Shown here one piece after another: positions 54,991 to 64,000 of a stretch of DNA of 64,000 nucleotides. Origin of the DNA: Lepiota brunneoincarnata (taxonomy: Eukaryota; Basidiomycota; Agaricomycetes; Agaricales; Agaricaceae); assembly GCA_023014365.1 (NCBI GenBank), contig JAEBUN010000031.1, positions 372,001-436,000 of the forward strand. The letters are read 5' to 3'. Position 1 is the first letter of the stretch. Every line of letters begins with the position of its first letter. Under the pieces are notes generated by a model. The model worked only from the letters and a program-made list of their open reading frames with translations. It was not told the origin of the DNA and ran no database searches. The position numbers and the translations under genes were made by a program.

Positions 54991-55226
54991 TCTTTTCCTT
55001 CCAACGAGGTCGCGGACCACAAAGCTCATAATATGCATTGGACATCGAGCACAAGCGAGAGCGGCTTCAAAGGAAATGGACCTACTAGAGCATTGAAGGA
55101 GATATAACGACTAATGTAGACAGCAGTAAAACAAGACGGCAAAATGCCAATCCAACCGTCCGTAGATGTAGAACAGAATTTGATGAAGCGTAGCATGTGT
55201 TCCACCCAAAGAAGTATCACCACCAA
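54991..55226. other. No gene seen
   Basis: Short spacer on the 3' side of the membrane-protein gene; likely contains its 3' UTR and polyadenylation region. No conserved element identified. Confidence 0.4.
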
Positions 55227-58200
55227 TCACTCTCGCTTCAACTCATTCTCCACGTTCACTAGGTCAAACGGCACGCGCCGCTGCGTACTGTTCAGAAGTC
55301 TTAAGCCAGCTAGACCCAGTGCAGTTATCACAAACAGGACAGAATGGCCGACGGCAAAAAGAACGCTTGTCGACAGCGCAAGCCTAGTGGTTAGGAAACG
55401 GGCATTAACGCGGGTTGTATTTGGCGTCTGTGGGAAGCCCTTGAATAAAGCGAGGGGATCGTCAGTATATCCGCTGGTGTAGACTTTCAGAGCGGAGAGC
55501 GTAAAATTATCCAGACGCTCCTCAATCTCATGGAGGCCAAGCGGGGGTATAGAACCTCTTTTGTCGCAATCCACCCATTGCGGCAGAAATAAGCTTCCCC
55601 CAAGAGTAGTAAGGCAAATACCATCTCGATCGCCATTGGCATACCCAAGGCCACCAATCAACCAGGTGAACAGATCTCGGACTGTAGTGGGATTAATATT
55701 TCCGATAGTTTGATTGGGGCTGTGAGTAGCCACTGTGACTTCGAGAGCACTGGGGTTGGTCGTAGGCTTGAGGAGAGCCATCCCGGACGTGAAGAAGAGC
55801 TGGGGGTCACAAACCAACAGAGTGGCAAGCGGCGCGTCTAACCGTTTGCCCGTCGAAGCCTCAAGATTAGAGGTTGGCAGGCCCCTGAGGTCCAGCCAAC
55901 GCTGGGTGTTGGTGGCGGTTGAATTTCCTCCCAAAAATAGGAATGCCGAGACTCCAGTCGCAGTATTGTCGGGTGTTAACCCTGCAACAGTGGAAGCATT
56001 GACTATGAACAAATCAACCATTGAGTGTCATCAATTGAAAAGGTGGCAATGAACGCACCTGTAGTGAGCGACTCTCTCAAGCCCCGAGCCGACCATGTAC
56101 CATTTTCAAGTGCCACCCTTTTATCATCGAACTCTGGCGCTTGCCAGTGGCAAGAGTGATGGAAATGAACCAAGTCCGTGCCATATGTAACCCCAACTGT
56201 CTCGTCAACCTCGAGATCCAGAAGCGGCAGAGGGATTAACCAGTTCGGTTCTGGTCTGTATCCGGTAGTCAAAAAGGACGTCTGCTCGACGTTCAGGCGT
56301 GTCATTGTCCGGATTTGTCGGGTCTGGAAGTTATTGAATTTGTCGTACTCCAGAGACATAATACTGGCATCATAATCCGACCCGATGAGAGGACTCGCGT
56401 TAAGTGTAGCAACAGCCACAAAGCCTGCTTGGGTGAAGGCGTTTAGTATGATGGCAGAGGAGCCTGATGTTCTGAGTATCATCAAACACAAGGTGATAGA
56501 TAAGGCACATCTGAACGTCCTCGTTGCCCTTGACTTTGTAGCGTATGTGAGGCGGTCCTTTATACCACTGCAGAGGATAGAGACAGCATCAGTCCTCTGC
56601 GGGAGTGCAGCCCACTCCTTGCTGAACCACTCAAGGCAAACCGAATCGCCGCATGCAACGGCAATTGTGTGCCAGACGCTGAAAAGTGCGGTGAATACGC
56701 TCCTCATTATCGAGAGGACTGAGGGGCCAAAAGATGGTAACGGGATAGGATGAGCAAAGCAGACCCAGGTGAAGGCGACAAAAGCGACTTCTAGCAGAAG
56801 GCTGGAAAGAAACTGGGCGTTGAGGAGATATGTGAATCTAGTGTTGGGCGACATGGGTTCTGGAACAGCGCCCGCGCGTTTTGCTAAGTGGCCAGATCCA
56901 ACCATCATACAGGTGGTACCCGTCGTGACATCCTCGCCAGATAGGGGGTCTGTACCTAATTCAATGAGCGCAACCTCCAGACAGCTGCTTTGCGTCGGAC
57001 GGTCAGGGGTGGATTCCGTCCGGGTGGGGGCGGTGGTTCGAGGGAGGAACTGGCTACCATCATCGGGATGTTTGCAGCTGAACGTTCTCTCCAAATGCTC
57101 TAAGTCAAATGGCACACGACAAGGCTGGCTATTAAGCTGTTCCAACTGAACCAATGCGAGCAAAATAACCACAAATAGGGCTGAGTGGAGGGCCGCAAAC
57201 AGAGCGCTTGTTGCAAATCCGAGTCTCGCGCTTCCGTAGCTTCCTCTGACTGTTGTCGAGTCAGCGGTTTCTACCTTCCCAGAGAAAGGGTCGGAAGGGC
57301 TTCCTGCAAAACCACTAGTGAACGCCTTGAAAAGGGAGAGGAACCCATCCCCAACATGCTCCCCAAGTTGCTGCAAGTTAAGCAGTATGATAGGGCCATC
57401 CAGCTTCTCGGGAAATTGTGGTGCCATCAATAGGGAATCCAGAAACGCGCCGGGGGTGAAGGACAAAGTCTCTGGGCCAAGACTCCAAACACTAAGCGCC
57501 TCAGTGAACAAAAACTGTACCGTGGCTTGATCAATATTTCCGATGGAAGCATGCGACTTCTGAGAAAGAACCGTAAGATCCCAGGTATTGGGATCGGGTG
57601 AAGGATTAAGTAGGACAGTCCCGGATGTGAAATGGAGCTGGGGATTACATATAAGAAGCGTGGCGAGAGGAGCATTGAATGGACCCTCCATCAGGAGCCC
57701 GAGATCAGTGGTTGGAAGGTGACTAAGGTCAATCCATCGCGAAGGCGCAGTAGCTGGCACAGACGAATTGCCTCCTAAAAACAAAAACACCGATACTGCT
57801 GCTCCATAATCATGGTCAGTGGGTGTAAGGCCGATGACAGCAGACTCATTAACTTATTGTCTTAATTAGCTTCTGCATCAGGAAACTATGACCAACTCAC
57901 CAATGCCCGAGGGGAAACGTCTCAAACTGGTTTGGTTCGCCCAACGGTCACGCCATGTTCTATCCCCGATGACTATTCCACGATCGGACACATCGTCAAT
58001 GGCTTTCCACTGGCACGAATGGTTAAAGTACACAATATCCGTCTCATAAGTGACGGAGAGCCCATCAATCGCGGTGTTGAGAATGGGCAGAGGGATGATC
58101 CAATTCTTCTGAGGTGCAAATCCCGCAGTCGCCCCATGCGAGGTTTCAAGATTTAAAATCTCCCCTGCCAGGCCCAGGAACTCCTTGTAACGTCTAGGGA

Positions 58201-59017
58201 AAGGAGTTTGGACCTGGGGATTGGATGTGTCGGGGAGGGGTACATGGATACTAGCAACGGCCACAAGAGCGGGCTGAGCAATAGAGGATACCGTGATGGT
58301 AGAGGATCCTGTTGTCCGAAGAATGATCAAAGCTAAAGAGGCAGTGAAAGCAGCTTTAAATGTTTTTGTTGCCCTTGGTCGAAATGTGTAGCGAAGGCGG
58401 TTAACAACACCGCTGCAAACGGTAGAAACAAAATCGGTTCTTTCTTGACGAGTATCCCATTCCCCACTGAAGGACTCGAGACAGGTTGTCATTCCGCACG
58501 CAACAGCAATTGTATGCCAGATGGAGAAGGTCGTGGTGAACGCACTCTTTGTCACGGAGAGGTTGGAGAAGTCAACAAATGGGATTGGGATTGGGTGGGC
58601 GAAGCAGAGCCAGGCGAAGACAATAAAGATGATCTCAAGGACAGAGAAGGCAAGGAATTGGAGTTTAAGAAGGTGCACGAACTTGAACTTGAAAGAGGGA
58701 ATAGGAATACCTTGGACGTGCACGTGGGAAATACTTGCACTTTCTGCGGGCTGCGAATCAACTGCGGAACTCGTAAAAGTGACGGCTATCGTGCCTTCCA
58801 GCTCCGATCGGGGACTCGAGCGACGGGCATCCATGGATGAGTTGTCCAACTCAGTTGTGGCAATGGAGGGGCGGGGTATGGGCTGTGGACGATCTCCGGA
58901 GGAATTACCGGCGTCTGCCAACCGACTGTCGGACTCGGACATGATCGCAATAAGAGTGAGACGGTGAGTCGAGCAAAGGTTGAGTGGTGGGGGATTGTCT
59001 TGAAGAGAGGCTTCCAT
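55227..59017 (-). CDS. Bimodular multi-pass membrane protein of unknown function (3 exons, 1228 aa)
   Basis: Exons 59017-57901, 57852-56059 and 56002-55227 join in frame (both introns phase 1, 48 and 56 nt). The start is MEASLQDN at 59017; MSESDSR at 58942 is an alternative. The product is two homologous modules in tandem. Each has a polar Ser/Thr/Pro N-terminus, a hydrophobic helix ending in CFAHPIPIPF or CFAHPIPLPS, a conserved FS.WHTIAVACG...CLE block, an ILRT.GSS..I membrane segment, a luminal or extracellular domain with HHSC or NHSC and FLGGNS, and a last membrane helix followed by R.VPFDL. Exon 2 holds the end of module 1 and the start of module 2 without a break, so the fusion is genuine, and each intron sits at the same point of its module. 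No named domain known to me. Confidence 0.75.
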
Positions 59018-59849
59018 ATCCGAAACTGCTACGTGGCTCGTGCCCGTATAAAATCAACATGCCGAAGACCCACGCGCCGAAAGAGCTAGAAGACCTCGTG
59101 AGAGGCGCCCATTATTGAGTCAAGATTTCGTCCTATGTGCTGTAAGCAGGAGTTTACAACATCACACGGTATTTTGCCTGTCACATGATCACAGTAGGCG
59201 TGAAGATAAGCTATCTCTATGATACGTGAGGCTGGGGGCGGGATGGTCAGCATGTTGCTAGAGTGATGGGCGAAAGCCGGTGAGGCCTCCTTGCCTGGCA
59301 GAGTGACTCACAGGCCCAAGGGGGACCGCGGGTCTCTCGGCTGCAGAATACGGGTCTGCGCAGACGCACTGTGCAGTTTAGCTGGGTGGGCGGGCAAACG
59401 AAGGAGCTGGAAGCGACGGTCAGCAGCCACTGCGGTGGTGGTGAAGAGTCAAACAAGCGCGGTGGCTGTAATGTTTTCCCTCACATGACTTAAATTCTTT
59501 ATGTTTGTTTCCTATGTTCTCTCTTACATAACCAGCCGCCTCATAGATAAGTAGCCTTATTTTTCCTGATTTACAGTCACACGCAGATAAGTAGGAAACT
59601 TGATTTGTAGTAGACAGATTTGGGATTGCGAAGCTTATCCCGGTGATTCTCGTGTTCTGAAGCCTCTAGTGTGCCGCGACCGATATCACGCTCGCATCAC
59701 ATGTAACTTCTGCTCGGTCAAAGACTTGCCTCTGCTTGCTCAGTTCATCTTGGCCGAGCTGCAGACCCTCAAACTCCGGCTGTCGTCCAAGGTGTTTTCG
59801 ATTACTGAATCCCTTCGGATTAATAACGCGCTCAAACGGGCAAGCCTTC
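59018..59849. other. Intergenic; no gene seen
   Basis: Promoter side of the membrane-protein gene. Frames at 59247-59488 on either strand have no domain. From about 59600 an open frame leads into the recyclin fragment; I see no conserved product. Confidence 0.4.
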
Positions 59850-59975
59850 TCGCTGTCACAACCGTCTTGTTGTCCCAGCCAGCTACAAACAACATACCAC
59901 CATCAATATTGCGAGAGTACGAAGGCCCTTCTGCGGTATTTGATGACCATCCACCTCCCATCCTTGTGGATCCAA
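59850..59975 (-). pseudogene. Recyclin (RCY1-like) gene fragment 4, very short
   Basis: Matches 61975-62115 of the intact gene in the same orientation (the ACCGTCTTG block, CGAGAGTACGAAG, then CCTCTGCG-like sequence and the proline-codon run), without the CAT repeat. Only part of one exon. Confidence 0.55.
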
Positions 59976-59999
59976 CATCGCATACCTTCTACAATTACC

Positions 60000-60420
60000 C
60001 GTCCCTCTCTCAGCCTACACAGTATTGAGTTCTATCATTCTACATAGCTTGCAGCTTATAATTCATATCTTATTTCATCCGGACCCCTCATAACGCAAAA
60101 TCATCCATCTTGACACCATCGAATCACTTGACTCCTAGCACATATAGCATGGGTGGCAGGCCTACTTTCTCCCTCCCCTGAACGTTTGGACCTTTGGTCG
60201 ACGGCTCAACGGCAGAACCTCCCAACCCTCCGCTCTCCTTCGCCACCATCTCTCCACTCTTGTGCTGCCCTTCCGTCTATGCTGGCGGCCACGACCTACC
60301 TTAAATGCTCCCTTACGCCGCATCATTTGATGGGAATTCCGACTCTCCCGGTTTCGTCGAAGGCCACTTCCGAGGCTGCTGCTGCTGGCATACTCGAAAG
60401 CCACCTGTATGGACAGTAGA
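60000..60420 (+). repeat. TPR-CHAT upstream flank without a gene
   Basis: Aligns first with the end of R1 (ATCTTATTTCATCCGGACCC) and then with 9650-9850 and 33925-34090 (the TCTTGTGCTGC block, CATCATTTGATG). At about 60420 it passes directly into GAAGCGGACTGACAGAAAGG, which in other loci lies 3' of the TPR-CHAT stop. The whole gene body is missing. Confidence 0.7.
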
Positions 60421-60519
60421 AGCGGACTGACAGAAAGGCCTCCGCGACAGAAACCCTCGTCTCTGGCAGAACTGCATTACGGAACTTCTCCTGAGCACCT
60501 TGATTGCCACACCGTCTAT

Positions 60520-63500
60520 TCAACACACCACACAATCCTCTTTAAAACTCAAATTATACATCGTCTTGTCCACAATCTTCTCAATCTTCTTCCAGTCCGA
60601 CCTCCGTTGGATAAACTCATATATGTCCTACAAGAAAAATGCCAATGAGCAGATACGCACAAAAAAGAACATACACACATAATTGTCCTCCTTACCTCGG
60701 GTCGATAAGCTCCACCATACCTCGTCACATCTCTCACAATCTGCGCCAGATCCTTGGCATCCTCCACAACATACACATGTCCCAACATCTTCAGGTTTGA
60801 AAAGTCGCTCGCAATTGACGCCACCTCAAAAACCAATAAGCCCCAACCGCACCAAATGAATATAACCTGCTTTACCTTGAGGGACGATATAAACGCATGG
60901 TACGTATTCAGGTCCGCAATAACCTGAAAACCGCCATTCAGTGAAATAATCTGTCTCTTTATATGTTTCTGCAAAATCCTATCCACTCGTCAGCCCAGGC
61001 GACAAGAAAGGGTTGCGCCTCCCTCCCTCCACTCACGCAATCAACCGAATCCCAATCTCCTGATAAAACACCTCGAGCACTTCCTTACTTGTACTCCCCT
61101 TCAACAATTTACAATGCATCTCAAGACAACTAATCGCCTCAGTGCACGCCTTTGTCGGTCCAAGCTCTAATGGTGTATCTTCTGGAGGGTAATACTCCCG
61201 AGGTTGAGTAAGCGTAGAGATAAGGTGTTCAACCTCAACAACGCACACACATGAGGACGACAGTCTGAGATCAAAGACGGGAACAGCGCCCACCTGATTC
61301 ATCAAGACATCCGTCCCAGCATTCAAACCCCCCGCAACACTCTCATCCAACGAGTTCTCGAACCTCTTCTTTTCCCTGACCACCGCATTCAAAAAATCTG
61401 TTTTATCAATATGCGGAGCCTGTCCAACACCCATCAGCTGCGAATCAACCAAAAAAAAAGGAGAGGGAAAGACACACACCAATTCCTTGTCAAAATATAC
61501 CTGCACCATCGACTGCATCATATCCCCAACATGCACAAGTTCGAAAAACTGCACAAGCGGCGCGACACTCTTCGTCTCCTCATGCTCAGCAGGTTTATAA
61601 GCCGTCATCCTCTCAGTAGCTCTAAACCCGCAACTATCAATGCACGCCATCACAAAACTGTGGCAACTACTCACTGCCCAAATCCTTTGGCTATATGCCG
61701 TTCCCCCAGCGTCTGCAACACGAGAATGAAGAGTTCCTCTATGGTATCCCGGACTCTATGCCCATAATGACCAGGGTATCCCACAAACGTCTCCACGCGC
61801 TTGAGTGCCTCACGATCAGCATGTATAAGCCCAAGAGCGACATCCAAGGAAAGCAAAAGGTCAAGCTGACTCGTGCCCTCAGCCGTAGACTGTTGTCCAG
61901 AAGCACTTTTGGTCGCTAAATCTCTTTCAGTTAACGTGTCTGAACAAGTAAACTTACTCACTGTCAGAAGGAACCGCCACAACCGTCTTGCTATCATCAT
62001 CATCATCATCCCCATCAGCTTCAAACAGCATCCCACCTTCAAAATCACGAGAATACGAAGACCCCTCTGCGATAGTTGACGATGACGACGACGACGACCC
62101 CCCACCCACCCACCTTTGCGGATTCAACATCGCAATACCTTGCACAGCAGCCGAACCGCCCGTGATCAGTGCGCCCCCAACGGCATTCACAGTACGTGGC
62201 ACAATCGTAACAGGTAATAAGAGGACGTTGGTAAACGACGTAAGGACATTCCGCTTCTCTTGTGCGGGGTTGTGCGATGAGAGGAAACGAGTGGTCGAGT
62301 TTAACGCGTCAGACGATGACTTTGCCGCCATCTGTCCCCCTTGGTTAATGTACATCTATTACACCCAGCTACACACTTACCAGTTGATCCCAGTTTTTGC
62401 AAATGTTATCAAAAACCCGCTTCAAGTGTTCCACTTCCTCATCAAGGTACTCGTCCATGTTCACCTCAAACATCCGGTATCTACCAGGGCGTCGTCAACA
62501 TGTAAGCTGAAAAGAGAGAAAGCCTGACATACATCACATCCTCCGCGCTCGCCCTCGTCACATTCGAGTCCTCTCTCTGCCCAGCCGCCTGCATCATCGC
62601 ATCAGCCATCTTGCACGCTTCCCTAAAACTCGCTGCTGTAGCTTGCAAAAACGCAACCGTCGATACCTCTCTAGCGCCTTCCAACAATGACGTAATGTAT
62701 TCGCCAACCTAGAAAAACATTCAATACAGTGAACAACACCCAAGCCCAAAGAACGCACGACTTCAGACGCCAGACGGTCAGCGAAAGCGATCAAAACCTG
62801 AGCTTTCGGTGGAAAGATCCGCACGGCCCGAGAACCATGTTCGTTGATAGCAGTAAGCACCTGAGACATGAACTCGTCCATCGGTGTAAAATCAAGACCA
62901 TTTGTCCTAAGAGGGCATCAATAAGGAAAACAAAGAGAAAAAGAACATGCCGCACGTAATGTTCTCAAGAGGTTTCCACCCATGCTGATAAAAAATCTCG
63001 CGTTTCTCCGCCCAGACCTTGCCCATCTCCCAATCTCCAATACCTTCCCAGAGATCCCAACTGGCTTCAGCTGCCTCCTTCATCGTAGCTTCATCGCCCT
63101 TTCCATCAGCGATATCGAACGCGGAAAGAAGATTGGCATCAAAGCGATCCATTGCAGACCGGAGTGAGAGGGACAGCGTGTCATGTCGACGAACGGGTTG
63201 GACAGAAGGGGAGAGAAAGAGGGAGAGGAGGTGGAGGAGTTTGGCTTGGGAGGGAATGGAGGGAGATGCGACTGCTGTGAGTTCTGAGAGGATGACATGA
63301 GGTGGTGAGGAGAGATATCGGAGGAGAGGTTTGAGGAGGTTGTGGGCGTGGATAAACTTGTTCCTGTACGTGCCTTTGAGATGAGTAAAGACAGTTGGTG
63401 TACGCGGAGGGAGCGAAGGTGTGTCAAAAGCACCAACAAAATCTCCGAGTTCGCCCGGGGGTGGTTGCAGGACATCTATGGTGGCAAAGTCACCAAAGTC

Positions 63501-63818
63501 ATCGTCAACGGGAATGGTAGGTGGGGCAGCAGCGCGCGAAGCTGCGATCTGGCTCTTTTGGTGTGCCTCGATGTCGTCGAGGACAGCAGAGAGGGCATGT
63601 TTCTCGACGGCAAGGGTAAGCCAGCGCTTCTTCCAGACGGAGTCGTCATAGGCGAGGGCGGATGTTGCATGTGAACAACGAGCATAAGCTGGAAAGTCTG
63701 GGAGGGGGAGATGGGCGAGGATGATGAGATGAAGGTCAGAGGGTAGGCGGCCAACGAGATTTGTTGGAGAAATTCTCTTGTGTAGACGGACAGGCTCAAG
63801 AGCCTTGAACTTGTGCAT
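60520..63818 (-). CDS. Recyclin-1-like F-box/Sec10 protein, apparently full length
   Basis: Probable Rcy1 homologue, an F-box protein acting in endocytic membrane recycling and exocyst-linked traffic. Start MHKFKALEPV at 63818. The first exons join cleanly: 63818-62956, 62906-62759, 62708-62533, 62480-62381. Domains: F-box (LPSDLHLIILAHLPLPDF, WKKRW) near residues 25-70; then a long helical Sec10-like body (FMSQVLTAINEHGSRAVRIF; LLLPVTIVPRTVNAVGGALI near 62200; VVEDAKDLAQIVRDVTRYGG near 60750); last exon about 60620-60520. The joint after 62381 is not solved: the obvious acceptor at 62340 leaves the next exon (GQMAAKSSSDALNS) one base out of frame, so either an unusual splice site is used or there is an indel. 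A run of Ser and of Asp codons near 61995-62100 is low complexity. It is the source copy for four recyclin fragments in this window. Confidence 0.85.
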
Positions 63819-64000
63819 GGAATCAGAAACAAAGTATTATTTACATTTGATTATCTAACAACAACATGGCAACGGTATGATAAAGCAACATCCTCCATTC
63901 TGTTACGAGTAAACGTTTAAAAACACTCGACATTACCGACACAGTAGCACTCACCGGACAGGGGATGCATCCACCCCGGACCCGTGCAGCCGGGCCTTCT
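63819..64000. other. Upstream of recyclin gene; nothing further seen
   Basis: A/T-rich promoter-side sequence to the window edge. The corresponding sequence upstream of fragment 3 (54125 onward) is different, so that duplication ended at the start codon region. Confidence 0.4.

Noticed and set aside
55227..57790. Separate genes for the two downstream open frames of the membrane protein
   Set aside because: They join in frame to the upstream exon through matching phase-1 GT-AG introns located at equivalent points of each module.
1..64000. Search for tRNA, rRNA and snRNA genes
   Set aside because: No stretch showed a recognisable cloverleaf consensus or rRNA core by eye; a covariance-model scan would be needed to exclude short ncRNAs.

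Overview
The window is a repeat-rich piece of a filamentous basidiomycete genome (Agaricomycetes; a Rhizoctonia/Ceratobasidium-like fungus is my best guess, an inference from gene families only). The reasons are short GT-AG introns of about 48-60 nt, a zuotin co-chaperone, an F-box/Sec10-type recyclin, an intron-rich DUF6533-like membrane protein, giant TPR-CHAT proteins and Tf1/sushi-type chromoviral LTR retrotransposons. I saw no rRNA, tRNA or CRISPR array.

Layout. 0-2.4 kb holds only dispersed repeats. 2.48-4.05 kb (-) is a seven-exon zuotin gene. 4.5-5.5 kb is a broken CHAT fragment. 6.4-7.7 kb (-) is a DUF6533-like multi-exon gene or its remnant. 10.4-15.0 kb (+) is an intact TPR-CHAT gene of 1495 aa. 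15.1-17.8 kb is a rearranged recyclin pseudogene with another CHAT fragment, split by a solo LTR. 18.8-32.6 kb is a decayed chromovirus (element A) with a younger one (element B, 25.65-31.83 kb) nested in it. 34.6-38.1 kb is a degenerate third TPR-CHAT copy. 38.3-46.5 kb is a very young chromovirus (element C) inserted just 3' of that copy. 47.4-47.7 kb is a MITE and 47.9-48.2 kb a LINE 3' fragment. 48.4-52.9 kb (+) is a second intact TPR-CHAT gene, also 1495 aa. 53.1-54.1 kb is a recyclin fragment. 55.2-59.0 kb (-) is a bimodular membrane-protein gene. 60.5-63.8 kb (-) is the apparently full-length recyclin gene.

How it fits together. Most of the window derives from repeated duplication of one module: TPR-CHAT on the + strand converging on recyclin on the - strand, with shared flanks. 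Different copies have stayed intact, been truncated, inverted, deleted, or eroded by CpG-to-TpG/CpA change. An eroded tract of about 8.3 kb (before the insertions) runs from about 17.17 kb to about 47.5 kb. Its edges look sharp, one at a solo LTR and one inside a MITE, and elements A, B and C landed in it later.

Most unusual observations: (1) elements A and C share an extra 3' ORF with a paired zinc knuckle that is overlapped by a second long open frame in the same relative phase; in element C that second frame carries a SUMO-interaction-like motif and an acidic tail encoded in the LTR. (2) All three elements show Tf1-style self-priming complementarity, 32-35 nt below a TATA box. (3) The two intact TPR-CHAT proteins keep the catalytic His/Cys pair and a predicted N-myristoylation start. 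All comparisons and counts were made by eye.
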